A stretch of 64,000 bases of DNA from Betaproteobacteria bacterium (GTDB taxonomy: Bacteria; Pseudomonadota; Gammaproteobacteria; Burkholderiales; Burkholderiaceae_C), in NCBI GenBank assembly GCA_947453725.1, contig CANGHH010000019.1, positions 1 to 64,000 of the forward strand, in the 5' to 3' direction. The first letter of the stretch is position 1. Every line of letters starts with the position of its first letter. Below, in pieces: positions 27,912 to 38,500 of this stretch. The translations under genes were made by a program, and so were the position numbers. The notes beneath the pieces were generated by a model. That model had not been told where the DNA came from. It was given only the letters and a program-made list of their open reading frames with translations, and searched no databases.

Positions 27912-30296
27912 ATGGCGAACACCGACCCGAATCAAGCCCAGGCGGCTGAAGAGCAGTCCAGGCAATTGGCCAAGCAGAGGGCTGCCGAGCTGAAGCAGGC
28001 AGCGCTGGAGTACCACGAGTTTCCCGTACCCGGCAAATTGCAGGTCACCGCGACCAAGCAGCTGATCAACCAGCGCGATCTGGCGCTGGCCTACAGCCCT
28101 GGCGTGGCCTATGCCTGCGAGGCCATCGTCGAAGACCCGGCGAATGCCTTCCGCTACACCGCACGCGGCAACCTGGTCGGCGTCATCACCAACGGCACCG
28201 CGGTGCTGGGCTTGGGCAACATCGGCCCGCTGGCTGCCAAGCCGGTGATGGAAGGCAAGGCGGTGCTGTTCAAGAAGTTCGCCGGCATCGACGTCTTCGA
28301 CATCGAGGTCAACGAGACCGACCTCGACAAGCTGGTCGACGTCATCGCCGCGCTCGAACCCACTTTCGGCGGCATCAACCTCGAAGACATCAAGGCGCCG
28401 GACTGCTTCTACGTCGAACGCAAGCTGCGCGAGCGGATGAAGATTCCCGTCTTCCACGACGACCAGCACGGCACGGCCATCGTCGTCGGCGCGGCGCTGT
28501 TGAACGGCCTGAAGGTCACCGGCAAGCCCATCGGCGAAGTCAAGCTCGTCACCTCGGGCGCGGGCGCTGCGGCGCTGGCCTGCCTGGGCCTGCTGATGAA
28601 GCTGGGCCTGAAGCGCGAAAACATCTGGGTCACCGACCTGGCCGGCGTGGTCTACGAAGGCCGTGTCGAACTGATGGATGACGACAAGATCGGCTTTGCG
28701 CAGAAGACCGGCCAGCGCAAGCTGGCCGAGGTCATCGTCGGCGCCGATGTGTTCCTCGGCCTGTCGGCTGGCGGGGTGCTGAAGCCCGAGATGGTGGCCA
28801 CGATGGCGGTCAGCCCGCTGATCTTCGCGCTGGCCAACCCGACGCCCGAGATCGCGCCCGAGGCGGCGCTGGCCGTGCGCCCCGACGCCATCATCGCGAC
28901 CGGCCGCACCGACTACCCGAACCAGGTCAACAACGTCCTGTGCTTCCCGTATATCTTCCGCGGCGCGCTCGACTGCGGCGCGACGACGGTGACCGATGCG
29001 ATGGAAATCGCCGCTGTCCACGCGATTGCCGAACTGGCCCAGGCCGAGCAGAGTGAAGTGGTGGCCGCCGCCTACGTCGGTGCCAACCTGTCCTTCGGCC
29101 CGGCCTACCTGATCCCCAAGCCTTTCGACCCGCGCCTGATGATGATGATCGCGCCGGCCGTGGCGCAGGCCGCCCTGGAGTCGGGCGTTGCCCAGCGGCC
29201 GATCCGTGATCTGGACGCCTACCGCGAGAAGCTGAAGAGCTTTGTCTACGCATCGGGCACGACGATGAAGCCGATCTTCGCGCAGGCCAAGGCCGCCGTG
29301 AACAAGCGCGTGGCCTACGCCGAGGGCGAGGAAGAGCGCGTGCTGCGCGCGGTCCAGGTGGTGGTCGACGAAGGTCTGGCGCGGCCGACGCTGATCGGCC
29401 GCCCGGCGGTCATCGCGGCGCGCGTCGAGAAGTTCGGCCTGCGCCTGCAGGAAGGCCTGGACTACGACGTGGTCAACGTCGAGAACGACCACCGCTACCG
29501 CGACTTCTGGACCACCTACCACCGCCTGACTGCACGCAAGGGCGTGACAGCGCAAGTGGCCAAGATCGAGATGCGCCGCCGGCTGACGCTGATCGGCGCG
29601 ATGATGTTGAAGAAGGGTGAAGTCGACGGCATGTTGTGCGGTACCTGGGGCACGACGGCCGACCACCTGCGCTACATTGACCAGGTCATCGGCAAGCGCC
29701 AGGGCGGCAGCCCCAGCACGCCGCAGGACGTGCAGGTCTACGCCTGCATGAACGGCCTGATGCTGCCGGGCCGGCAGATATTCCTGGTCGACACCCATGT
29801 CAACGCCGACCCCAGTGCCGAAGAACTGTGCGAGATCACGGTCATGGCCGCCGAGGAAATGATGCGCTTCGGCATCACGCCCAAGGCCGCCCTGCTGTCG
29901 CACTCCAATTTCGGCACCAGCGACCACCCCAGCGCCGTCAAGATGCGCCGCACGCTGGCCTTGCTGCGTGAGCAGGCGCCCTGGCTGGAAGTCGACGGCG
30001 AGATGCACGGTGACATCGCCCTGGACGCCGAAGCCCGCAAGAAGCTGATGCCCGACAGCACGTTGAATGGCGAAGCCAATCTGCTGGTGCTGCCCAACAT
30101 CGACGCGGCCAACATCGCCTACAACCTGCTGAAGACAGCGGCTGGCGGCGGCATCGCGATCGGCCCGGTGCTGCTGGGCGCCGACAAACCGGTGCACGTG
30201 CTGACGGCTTCGGCCACGGTCCGGCGCATCGTCAACATGACCGCCCTCACCGTCGCCGATGCCGAGGCGGGACGTGCGGCAGGCCCTGCGGCCTGA
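27912..30296 (+). CDS. maeB: NADP-dependent malic enzyme (MaeB type)
   Basis: This 794-residue enzyme oxidatively decarboxylates malate to pyruvate with NADP. The malic-enzyme N domain includes [17 protein letters not shown] and [20 protein letters not shown]. The NAD-binding domain includes [23 protein letters not shown]-terminal phosphotransacetylase-like domain (about 430-780) is regulatory and non-catalytic in this family. ATG 27912 has AGGAGACGAGAGCG just upstream and starts [14 protein letters not shown], so it is better than the in-frame start at 27870. It is divergent from the DctS-like kinase gene. Confidence 0.96.
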   Translation: MANTDPNQAQAAEEQSRQLAKQRAAELKQAALEYHEFPVPGKLQVTATKQLINQRDLALAYSPGVAYACEAIVEDPANAFRYTARGNLVGVITNGTAVLGLGNIGPLAAKPVMEGKAVLFKKFAGIDVFDIEVNETDLDKLVDVIAALEPTFGGINLEDIKAPDCFYVERKLRERMKIPVFHDDQHGTAIVVGAALLNGLKVTGKPIGEVKLVTSGAGAAALACLGLLMKLGLKRENIWVTDLAGVVYEGRVELMDDDKIGFAQKTGQRKLAEVIVGADVFLGLSAGGVLKPEMVATMAVSPLIFALANPTPEIAPEAALAVRPDAIIATGRTDYPNQVNNVLCFPYIFRGALDCGATTVTDAMEIAAVHAIAELAQAEQSEVVAAAYVGANLSFGPAYLIPKPFDPRLMMMIAPAVAQAALESGVAQRPIRDLDAYREKLKSFVYASGTTMKPIFAQAKAAVNKRVAYAEGEEERVLRAVQVVVDEGLARPTLIGRPAVIAARVEKFGLRLQEGLDYDVVNVENDHRYRDFWTTYHRLTARKGVTAQVAKIEMRRRLTLIGAMMLKKGEVDGMLCGTWGTTADHLRYIDQVIGKRQGGSPSTPQDVQVYACMNGLMLPGRQIFLVDTHVNADPSAEELCEITVMAAEEMMRFGITPKAALLSHSNFGTSDHPSAVKMRRTLALLREQAPWLEVDGEMHGDIALDAEARKKLMPDSTLNGEANLLVLPNIDAANIAYNLLKTAAGGGIAIGPVLLGADKPVHVLTASATVRRIVNMTALTVADAEAGRAAGPAA

Positions 30297-30298
30297 CG
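30264..30298 (+). repeat. 35-bp direct repeat, copy 1 (maeB 3' end)
   Basis: A perfect 35-bp repeat of 30353-30387. It covers the last ten codons and the stop codon of maeB plus two bases. Between the copies lies a 10-bp-stem hairpin (30314-30323 with 30329-30338) that lacks a T-run. Confidence 0.85.
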
Positions 30299-30352
30299 CT
30301 CGCCAGCCGAGGAGATGAGCGCGTCACGCGCGCTCATCGCGCCCTGCAAGGG

Positions 30353-30387
30353 GAGGCGGGACGTGCGGCAGGCCCTGCGGCCTGACG
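30353..30387 (+). repeat. 35-bp direct repeat, copy 2
   Basis: Identical to 30264-30298, 89 bp further on. It looks like a local duplication of the maeB tail outside the gene. The remaining stretch up to 30456 is AT-rich and holds no gene. Confidence 0.85.
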
Positions 30388-30456
30388 TCCGCACAAAAAC
30401 CCATATGTGAGCACCCACTGATACCCCTCATATCTGCCCTATTTTTAGGCAATAGC

Positions 30457-30485
30457 TTGAGTTTTCGGGGGGGTTCAGGTAGCAT
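30457..30485 (+). promoter_or_regulatory. Candidate sigma-70 promoter for the barnase-barstar genes
   Basis: TTGAGT at 30457-30462 and TAGCAT at 30480-30485 are separated by exactly 17 bp. They lie in an AT-rich stretch ending about 28 bp before the first start codon. Confidence 0.5.
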
Positions 30486-30512
30486 TCCGGTTTGATTTTC
30501 AAGGGTTAACCC

Positions 30513-30959
30513 GTGTTTCTGACCGCGTTGAGGTCGGCAAGCAGGCTGAAGTTTCGGGCGGTGGTCGCTTGTGGGCGTCGTTGGGGCGGTGTCATCGCCA
30601 TGGCGGCGGGTCTGGTGGTCGGTTTGTCGGTGGCGACAGGCAGCCATGCCCGTGAGCAAGCCCCGTCGCTCGCAGTGGTCGGCTTGGCTGGCTTGCCGAC
30701 TCAGGCGCAAGAAGCCCACCGCCTGGTTTTGAAGGGTGGACCGTTCCCGTATCCGAAAGACGGCATCTCGTTCGGCAACCGCGAACAGCAGTTGCCACGC
30801 AAGTCCCGGGGGTATTACCGCGAGTACACGGTGAAAACGCCGGGGTCGCACGATCGGGGTGCTCGGCGGATCGTCTGCGGCGGTGAACTGCCGACGAAGC
30901 CTGAAGTTTGTTATTACACCGATGATCACTATGCGAGCTTTCGCCAGATCGCGCCATGA
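30513..30959 (+). CDS. Secreted barnase-type guanyl-specific ribonuclease
   Basis: This 148-residue protein has a long basic N terminus and hydrophobic core (about 23-42, ending SHA before REQAP), which is a signal peptide. The mature part is a microbial RNase (barnase/T1 superfamily) domain: LPTQAQEAHRLVLKGGPF, FGNREQQLPRKSRGYYREYTV, ARRIVCGG and YYTDDHYASFRQI. Expected catalytic residues are Glu104, Arg118/119 and His139. It probably cleaves RNA outside the cytoplasm, as a nutrient-scavenging enzyme or antagonistic toxin. GTG 30513 is the called start, and ATG 30600 would leave a shorter signal peptide. The stop overlaps the inhibitor start (ATGA). Confidence 0.87.
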   Translation: MFLTALRSASRLKFRAVVACGRRWGGVIAMAAGLVVGLSVATGSHAREQAPSLAVVGLAGLPTQAQEAHRLVLKGGPFPYPKDGISFGNREQQLPRKSRGYYREYTVKTPGSHDRGARRIVCGGELPTKPEVCYYTDDHYASFRQIAP

Positions 30960-31411
30960 ACACCGGTCAATTTGTTCCTGAATCTTTCCATCGCCCACCA
31001 AGGAGGATCGCGACCATGGAGTTGCAGACCATCCGCCCCAATCTCGTACAAGCCATTCGGGCCTATCGCGTCGAGGATCTGATGTCGGCGGCGCAAGTTG
31101 CCGGCCAGCATTTTCTGTACGCCAATCTGTCGACGGCACAGTCCAAACAGGATGTGCTGGAGGGCATCGCACAGTCCTTCCTCTTTCCGGCGCATTTCGG
31201 CAAGAATCTGGACGCGCTGTTCGATTGCATGACCGATCTGGTTCACAAGTCCGGCCAGCAGCCGGGGTTCGTGGTCGTCCTGGAGCAGTTGCCCGACAAC
31301 GCCCGCTTCGACCGCGAAGCGCGAGAGCAGCTCCTCGAGGTCTTCCGCGATGCCGCTGAATACTGGGGTGAACGGCGAATACCGTTCCGATGTTTCTATT
31401 CTTTTCAGTAG
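30956..31411 (+). CDS. Barstar-family ribonuclease inhibitor
   Basis: This 151-residue cytoplasmic protein has a barstar domain: QHFLYANLSTAQSKQDVLEGIAQ, then FPAHFGKNLDALFDCMTDL with the Asp-rich surface that blocks RNase active sites, and FVVVLEQLPDN. It protects the producer from the ribonuclease encoded immediately upstream. The first ATG overlaps the RNase stop by 4 bp. A second in-frame ATG at 31016 (MELQTIRP) has a strong AAGGAGG at 31000-31006, so a 131-residue form is at least as likely. The stop codon lies inside the left arm of a 15-bp inverted repeat. Confidence 0.88.
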   Translation: MNTGQFVPESFHRPPRRIATMELQTIRPNLVQAIRAYRVEDLMSAAQVAGQHFLYANLSTAQSKQDVLEGIAQSFLFPAHFGKNLDALFDCMTDLVHKSGQQPGFVVVLEQLPDNARFDREAREQLLEVFRDAAEYWGERRIPFRCFYSFQ

Positions 31412-31584
31412 CCCGCTCCCAAGAAACAGGGTCATGGGAGCGGGCTACTGAGGTGGCCCCGACGACTGCAGCCAAACCGGCTGCCAAGGTTGTGCCTAAG
31501 AACGGAACGAATCCCAATTTCGGGATGAACATGCCGATGATGAGCAGCGCGTTCGACACGGCTGCTTGGCTGAACGCTGCCTAG
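31390..31584 (+). CDS. Small open frame of unknown function before a terminator
   Basis: This is a 64-codon frame whose start overlaps the end of the barstar gene. It reads through the inverted repeat and continues as Ala/Lys/Pro-rich sequence (TAAKPAAKVVPKNG) and NPNFGMNMPMM. It stops 18 bp before a strong forward terminator. The part behind the repeat may be the tail of a disrupted gene. I recognise no family, and no good ribosome binding site is evident. Weak call. Confidence 0.25.
   Translation: MFLFFSVARSQETGSWERATEVAPTTAAKPAAKVVPKNGTNPNFGMNMPMMSSAFDTAAWLNAA
31407..31449. repeat. Perfect 15-bp inverted repeat overlapping the barstar stop codon
   Basis: AGTAGCCCGCTCCCA at 31407-31421 is the exact reverse complement of 31435-31449, with a 13-base loop. 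No T-run follows, so it is not a standard terminator. It could stabilise the mRNA end or be the scar of a small insertion. Confidence 0.8.
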
Positions 31585-31602
31585 GCTTTTGGCCTCGTCC
31601 AG

Positions 31603-31640
31603 GCGAAAGGCCCTCGCGTGCGAGGGCCTTTCGCTTTTCT
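31603..31640 (+). terminator. Strong intrinsic terminator, forward strand
   Basis: A 14-bp perfect stem (GCGAAAGGCCCTCG at 31603-31616 with 31621-31634) and a 4-base loop are followed by TTTTCTT. On the opposite strand no T-run follows, so it serves the barnase-barstar transcript rather than rsmA. Confidence 0.85.
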
Positions 31641-32417
31641 TCAGCCTGGTTGGCGTGCCAGCGCCAGGTACTCCGCCACCGGCACCTGCTCGGCGCGGCG
31701 TGTCAGGTCGAAGGGCAGGTCGATGCCCTGCTGCTCCATCCAGCGCCCGAGCGTGCCGCGCAGGATCTTGCGGCGCTGCGAGAAGGCGACTGCCACCAGC
31801 GCGCTCAGCCGGGCCGCGTCGACGCGGGTGTCCAGCGGCAGCGGCTCCATGCGCACCACGGCCGAATCCACGCGCGGCGGCGGGTCGAAAGACTCGGGCG
31901 GCACGTCGAGCACGCTTTCGATGCGGTAGCGCCACTGCAGCATCACGCTCAGGCGCCCGTAGTCCTTGCTGCCGGGCGCGGCGGCCATGCGCTGGACGAC
32001 TTCCTTCTGCAGCATGAAGTGCTGGTCGAGGACGTGTTCCGAGCTGGCCAGCAGGTGGAACAGGATCGGCGTCGAGATGTTGTAGGGCAGGTTGCCGACC
32101 ACCCGCAGCGGACCGCCCAGGCGCCCCGCCAGCGCCGCGAAATCGACGGTCAGCACGTCGGCCTCGATGACGTCCAGGCCGACCTGTCGGCGCAAGCGGA
32201 CTGCCAGGTCGCGGTCCAGTTCGATCACCGTCAGCGCCTTGCAGCGCTCTTTCAAGGGGCCGGTGAGGGCGCCGAGACCGGGACCGATCTCGACCAGCGG
32301 CTGGCCGGGCTGCGGGTTGATGGCCCGCACGATGTCGTCGATGACGGCGTGGTCGGTCAGGAAGTGCTGGCCGAAGCGCTTGCGGGCGTGGTGCCCGCTG
32401 CTGCTCCCCGAACTCAA
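31641..32417 (-). CDS. rsmA: 16S rRNA (adenine1518/1519-N6)-dimethyltransferase
   Basis: This 258-residue KsgA/RsmA protein dimethylates two adjacent adenosines in helix 45 of 16S rRNA. The SAM motif is [15 protein letters not shown]. The KsgA catalytic motif is [14 protein letters not shown], preceded by [18 protein letters not shown] at the N terminus. Normal length. It is the third gene of lptD-surA-rsmA, 7 bp behind surA. Confidence 0.96.
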   Translation of the reverse strand: MSSGSSSGHHARKRFGQHFLTDHAVIDDIVRAINPQPGQPLVEIGPGLGALTGPLKERCKALTVIELDRDLAVRLRRQVGLDVIEADVLTVDFAALAGRLGGPLRVVGNLPYNISTPILFHLLASSEHVLDQHFMLQKEVVQRMAAAPGSKDYGRLSVMLQWRYRIESVLDVPPESFDPPPRVDSAVVRMEPLPLDTRVDAARLSALVAVAFSQRRKILRGTLGRWMEQQGIDLPFDLTRRAEQVPVAEYLALARQPG

Positions 32418-32424
32418 GCGCGGC

Positions 32425-33771
32425 TCACTGTGGCGGCTCGCGGTACTCGAGATAGGCCTTGGCGCGCAATTCCTTGGTCCAGTCGCTGTAGGTCTGCTCG
32501 AAGCGCTGTTCGCGCAGGGCGGTGCGCGCCTGTTCGCGCAACTGCTTGGGTTCCAGCGCGGTGTCGCGGCGCTCCAGCACCTGGATCAGGTGCACGCCGA
32601 AGCGCGACACCACGGGCGCCGACAGGCCGTTGATGGCCAGTGCGTTCATCGCGTTCTCGAATTCCGGCACCATCACGCCGGGCGAAGCCCAACCCAGATC
32701 GCCACCGGCTGCCGCCGAGCCGTCTTCGCTGTACTGCTTGGCGATATCTTCGAAGCTGCGCGAACCGCTTTCGATCTGCTTGCGGTACTCGGCCAGGCGC
32801 CGCGCGGCGACCTCGGCGTTGAGTTGCGGCGAGGTGCGCAGCAGCACATGGCGGGCGCGTGTCTGCGTGATGCGCCCGGCGACCGCTTCCTTGCGATCGA
32901 CCAGCTTGAGCACATGGAAACCGGCGCCGGTGCGCAGCAGTTCGGGCGCGACCTGGCCCGGCTTCAGCGGCTTGGTGGTGGTGACGAAGATGTCCGGCAG
33001 CCGCGAAGCCGGCCGCAAGCCGAGGTCGCCACCGTTCTTCTTGTTGTTGTCCTCCGACAGCTCGCGCGCCACAGCGGCGAAATCTTCGCCCTGCTGGACG
33101 CGGTCCAGCGCGGCCTGCGCGATCGCGCGCCGCGCGGCGATGAGCGCCGGGCTGGCGTCTTCGGGCACGCCGATCAGGATCTGCGCGATCTGCGTCTCGG
33201 GGTCGGCATTCGCGGCATCGCGCTGCTGCGCGAGGTAGCGGTCGATCTCCTCGTCGCTGATCTTGATGCGGCCGTAGACCTCGCGCTCGCGCAGCCGCTC
33301 GATCATGATTTGGTCGCGCACGTCGCTGCGGAAGCGGCCGTAATCGGTGCCTTCGGCCCGCAGCCGTTCGCGCAACACGGCCAGCGTGATCTGGTTCTGC
33401 GAGGCGATGCTCTGCACTGCGCGGTCGATCTCGGGCTCGTCGACCCGCATGCCGCTGTCTCGGGCGCTGGAGATCATCACGCGCTCGTCGATCAGGGCAT
33501 CCAGGGCCTGCTTGCGCAATTCGGTCTCGGGCGGCAGCTGTGCGTTGCGCCCGGCGTCGGCCAGGGCGCGCTCGACCCGTCTTTCCACCTCGCCGGCCGT
33601 GACCAGTTCCTGGTTGATGATGACGGCGATGTAGTCGCCGGTGCGCAGCGTCAGGCGGCTTTGCGCCACCGCCAGCGTGCCAGCGCCGGCCAGGGCGGCC
33701 AGCAGCAGGCAGCGGCCCCAGCGCACAGGGGCCGGATTCGTGGGAGACCAGCGAAAAGGGGATTCAGTCAT
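32425..33771 (-). CDS. surA: Periplasmic chaperone and peptidyl-prolyl isomerase SurA
   Basis: This 448-residue protein escorts outer-membrane proteins across the periplasm. It has a signal peptide (about residues 1-37, [17 protein letters not shown]), an N-terminal chaperone domain ([21 protein letters not shown]) and two parvulin domains. The second parvulin domain is clear from [22 protein letters not shown] and [27 protein letters not shown] 33771 overlaps the lptD stop by 8 bp. An in-frame ATG at 33795 would add 8 residues. Confidence 0.95.
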   Translation of the reverse strand: MTESPFRWSPTNPAPVRWGRCLLLAALAGAGTLAVAQSRLTLRTGDYIAVIINQELVTAGEVERRVERALADAGRNAQLPPETELRKQALDALIDERVMISSARDSGMRVDEPEIDRAVQSIASQNQITLAVLRERLRAEGTDYGRFRSDVRDQIMIERLREREVYGRIKISDEEIDRYLAQQRDAANADPETQIAQILIGVPEDASPALIAARRAIAQAALDRVQQGEDFAAVARELSEDNNKKNGGDLGLRPASRLPDIFVTTTKPLKPGQVAPELLRTGAGFHVLKLVDRKEAVAGRITQTRARHVLLRTSPQLNAEVAARRLAEYRKQIESGSRSFEDIAKQYSEDGSAAAGGDLGWASPGVMVPEFENAMNALAINGLSAPVVSRFGVHLIQVLERRDTALEPKQLREQARTALREQRFEQTYSDWTKELRAKAYLEYREPPQ

Positions 33772-36241
33772 AGGAGGAAACGGTCTGCCGGTCATCGGTG
33801 GCCGAGCCGCTGCGCCGTTCGTCGCGCAGCAGTCGGTAACCGGGGATATTGTCCTTCAAGACCTTCAGCGGGTTGGAACCGATGCGTGACAGGCCCACCA
33901 GCTCGAGTTGCAGCATCATCCGCGTGGTCGCTTCGCTGCGGCCGGTGGACAGGCGCTCGGCCACCACGCGGGCGATCCAGCAGCCCGCGTCGTACTCGGC
34001 ACCCAGCACCGAGTCGGTCACCCGGCTGTCCTTCAGGCTGTAGTTGATGCGCCCGACGGCGTACCAGGTGCCACCGCACGACGAAGCGCTGGCCGAGCTG
34101 GCGCTGCGGCCAGCAGCCTGCAGCGCGGCTGGCTGGCTCGACCAGATCGGCCATTGCCAGCCGACTTCCATCTGCTCGCTGAGGCCCCGCGTGAACCGGT
34201 AGGTGGCGCTGACGGTGCGGAAGGACCCGGGCGAATAGCGCGCGCCGATGATCGAGCGCACCGAACGTTGGATGTCGGGGCTGTATTGCAGGGCCGAATC
34301 CAGCGTCCAGCCCTGCAGCAGGCTGGTCGAGCCGAGCAGCAGCAGGTCGGACAGGCGCTGGTCGGTGGGTTCGCCATCGGGCGTGCCGTCGGCCTGGGCC
34401 GTGACGCGTTGCGCGCGGAACAGGTAGCGTTGCACCAGGCCCAGGCGCAAGGCCTCGGCCCCGGTGTTGGCGTCGACGAAGCGGGTGGTGAAGCCGGCGG
34501 TCAGCTGCTTGGCGTCGGACACGCGGTCGACGCCCGAGAACTGGTTGTCACTGTAGATCGAACTGAAATTGAAGTCCTTGGCCGCCGCGTCATAGTTCGG
34601 CAACTGGCTCTGCGCCCGGTAGGGTGTTTGCACATAGAGCAGGCGCGGCTCCAGCGTCTGGCGCAGCGCGCGGCCGAAGGCCTCGGTCTGGCGCTCGAGC
34701 TCGAAGCCCGCATCCAGGCTGAGCGTCGGGATGTAACGGCTGCGCCGGACTTCCGCGGTGGGCAGCAGGCCGCTGTCGCTGTAGGTGGCGGCGTTCACGC
34801 TCAGGCGCGGCACCACGAACCAGCCGGGTTCCCGCCAGGGCCTGGCCAGGCCGCCCAGCAGGTGCCAGCGCTCGCCGCCGGCACGGCCGGCCTTGGCCAG
34901 CTCGCCGGCCGGCAGGCTGAAGCGGTTGAACTCGCTCTCGAGCGTGTATTCCCAGGCCGCGCCGAAGCCGCCGCCCAGGCGAATGCCGATCTGTGGGCTG
35001 CGTTCATAGGGCGCCACGATGGCCGAGTCCGAACCCTGCAGGGCTTGCCAGCGCAGCGCGCGGGCGTAGACCAGACCCTGGCCGCCGACCAGCTCGAAGG
35101 GCTTTTCCAGGCCCAGCCGCAACGGCAGCAGCCGCGAGGTCGGGCCGCGGTTGGCGTTCGGGAAGTCCTTCCACCAGTCGTCGTCCGACACGCGAACGCC
35201 ATCGAGCGTAGCCCGGAAGTCGCCGTCGAGATTGCTTTCGTGTGACCATTGCAGGGCCTCCCGCGGCCGACCGGCCACCCGGTCCCTGGGCAACCAGTCG
35301 AGCGCCAGCGTGCCCCGCATGCCGGGCTCCAGGTAGCGGAACTCGGTGTTCAGCCCGAGTCCGCGCCGCGTGATGACGCGCGGCGTCAGCGTGGCGTCGC
35401 GGTTGGGCGCGATGTTCCAGTAGTAGGGCACCGCCAGCTGGACGCCGCTGCGGTTGTCGCTTTCGATGGACGGCGGCAGCCAGCCCGAACGCCGGGCGTC
35501 GGACAGCGGGAAGCTCAAGGAAGGCAGCGCCAGGATGGGCACGCCCTGGAAGCGCAGCACGGCGCCCACAGCCACGCCTTCACTGGCCTCCAGGTCGAGC
35601 TGGACGCTGTCGGTGCGCAGCAGCCAGGCCGGTTCTTCGACGCCGTTGCGCGGGCAACTGGTGTACTCGGCGGCGGTGGCCCGCGAGCGCGTGCCGTCGA
35701 TGAAGTCCATGCGTTCGGCGCGACCGCCGGCGCCCAGCAAGGGAAACTCGAATTCAGGGCGCAGGAAATAGCCCTCGAAGCGTTGCACCTTCAACTGGAA
35801 CTCGGGGCCGCTGTAGCGCGCGCCGTCGCGGCTGACGCGGACTTTGCCGCTGCCCGTGGCCATGTCCTGTGCGTCGTCATAGGCCAGGCGGTCGGCGCGG
35901 ATGAGCAGCCCGCCACGGCGGAATTCAGCGTTGCCTTCGGCGAGGCTGCCGATGTCGGGCTGGATGCGCAGCCGGTCGGCCTGCAGGAAAGTCGGCAGCG
36001 CCCGGCCGGCCGCACCGCGCGGCAAGGGCTGCAATCGCGGACTGGCCTGCAAGCCCGGCGCTGCGGCCGACGCGGCGGGCGCAGCCGGGGCCGGACCGGC
36101 CGTGGCGCCCTGCGCGCGCACCGCCGCTGCGCTGGCGAGCAGGCCCGCCGCCAGGGCCAGCGGAGTGATGCGCATCGGGGACAAGACAGGCGGCGTGGGC
36201 AGCAGTGAGGGGCGGGCGGACTTGCGCTGTCGATTATCCAT
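33764..36241 (-). CDS. lptD: LPS-assembly outer-membrane protein LptD
   Basis: This protein of up to 825 residues inserts lipopolysaccharide into the outer leaflet with LptE. It has a signal peptide at MRITPLALAAGLLASAAAVRAQG, an Ala/Pro-rich spacer, an OstA-like N-terminal domain (LQADRLRIQPDIGSLAEGNAEFRRGG) and a C-terminal beta-barrel with GLGLNTEFRYLEPGMRGTL and the RGLSEQMEVGWQWPI strand. Two starts are possible, ATG 36241 and ATG 36175, and the latter puts the signal peptide at the very N terminus. It heads lptD-surA-rsmA. Confidence 0.94.
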   Translation of the reverse strand: MDNRQRKSARPSLLPTPPVLSPMRITPLALAAGLLASAAAVRAQGATAGPAPAAPAASAAAPGLQASPRLQPLPRGAAGRALPTFLQADRLRIQPDIGSLAEGNAEFRRGGLLIRADRLAYDDAQDMATGSGKVRVSRDGARYSGPEFQLKVQRFEGYFLRPEFEFPLLGAGGRAERMDFIDGTRSRATAAEYTSCPRNGVEEPAWLLRTDSVQLDLEASEGVAVGAVLRFQGVPILALPSLSFPLSDARRSGWLPPSIESDNRSGVQLAVPYYWNIAPNRDATLTPRVITRRGLGLNTEFRYLEPGMRGTLALDWLPRDRVAGRPREALQWSHESNLDGDFRATLDGVRVSDDDWWKDFPNANRGPTSRLLPLRLGLEKPFELVGGQGLVYARALRWQALQGSDSAIVAPYERSPQIGIRLGGGFGAAWEYTLESEFNRFSLPAGELAKAGRAGGERWHLLGGLARPWREPGWFVVPRLSVNAATYSDSGLLPTAEVRRSRYIPTLSLDAGFELERQTEAFGRALRQTLEPRLLYVQTPYRAQSQLPNYDAAAKDFNFSSIYSDNQFSGVDRVSDAKQLTAGFTTRFVDANTGAEALRLGLVQRYLFRAQRVTAQADGTPDGEPTDQRLSDLLLLGSTSLLQGWTLDSALQYSPDIQRSVRSIIGARYSPGSFRTVSATYRFTRGLSEQMEVGWQWPIWSSQPAALQAAGRSASSASASSCGGTWYAVGRINYSLKDSRVTDSVLGAEYDAGCWIARVVAERLSTGRSEATTRMMLQLELVGLSRIGSNPLKVLKDNIPGYRLLRDERRSGSATDDRQTVSSYD

Positions 36242-36289
36242 GAGGGGTCTGCCGCCCAGCCGGCCGCTGCGGTGACAATCCCGGCCACC

Positions 36290-36928
36290 ATGGAGTACGC
36301 CACCTTCCTCATCGATTTCATCCTGCACGTGGACCGCCATCTGTCGGACTTCGTGCAGGCCTATGGCGGCTGGGTCTACGCCCTGCTGTTCCTCATCATC
36401 TTCGTCGAGACCGGCCTCGTCGTGATGCCTTTCCTGCCGGGCGACTCGCTGCTCTTCGTGGTCGGCGCGCTGTGCGGCCTGGGCCTGATGAACCTGCCGC
36501 TGGCGATGGTCCTGCTGACCGGCGCGGCGGTGCTGGGCAACCAGACCAATTACGCGATCGGCCGGCGGGTCGGTCCGCGGGTTTTCGGCTGGCAGCAGTC
36601 GCGCTGGTTCAACCGCGCGGCCTTCGACCGCATGCATGCCTTCTACGAAAAGAACGGCGGCATCACCATCGTCGTGGCGCGCTTCATGCCCTTCCTGCGC
36701 ACCTTCGCGCCCTTCGTGGCGGGCGTGGCGCAGATGACCCGCCGCAAGTTCACGGTCTACGACGTCACCGGCGGTGCGCTGTGGGTCTGCGGCGTCACGC
36801 TGACCGGCTATTTCTTCGGCAACCTGCCCTGGGTCAAGGCCCACCTGAGCCACATCATCTGGGCCCTGATCGCGGTGCCCGGTTTGGTCGTCTTGCTCGG
36901 GGCAGTCAAGGCTCGTCGATCGACCTGA
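36290..36928 (+). CDS. DedA-family membrane protein
   Basis: This 212-residue integral membrane protein belongs to the DedA/SNARE-associated family of lipid scramblase or transporter candidates. It has several hydrophobic helices and the family motifs FVETGLVVMPFLPGDSLLFVVG, GNQTNYAIGRRVG and ARFMPFLRTFAPFVAGVAQM with conserved Arg residues. ATG 36290 is preferred to a GTG 18 bp upstream. It is divergent from lptD. Confidence 0.92.
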   Translation: MEYATFLIDFILHVDRHLSDFVQAYGGWVYALLFLIIFVETGLVVMPFLPGDSLLFVVGALCGLGLMNLPLAMVLLTGAAVLGNQTNYAIGRRVGPRVFGWQQSRWFNRAAFDRMHAFYEKNGGITIVVARFMPFLRTFAPFVAGVAQMTRRKFTVYDVTGGALWVCGVTLTGYFFGNLPWVKAHLSHIIWALIAVPGLVVLLGAVKARRST

Positions 36929-37016
36929 CCCCAGCTTCCCGCCGCGGAACCGGCTTTGCCGGGCCGCTGGCGGACGGCCCCCTCGGGGGGTAGCGAGCGC
37001 CAGCGAGCTTGGGGGC

Positions 37017-38477
<1,461 letters not shown>

Positions 38478-38500
38478 GGCGGGTTCTCCGTTGAAAGGCG

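Noticed and set aside
27783..30197. N-terminal 800-codon extension of the sensor-kinase frame
   Set aside because: It is antisense to maeB, reads as Ala/Arg/His/Gln-rich nonsense, and the kinase has a proper start at 27782.
30314..30338. Hairpin behind maeB as intrinsic terminator
   Set aside because: The 10-bp stem is good, but no T-run follows on either strand.
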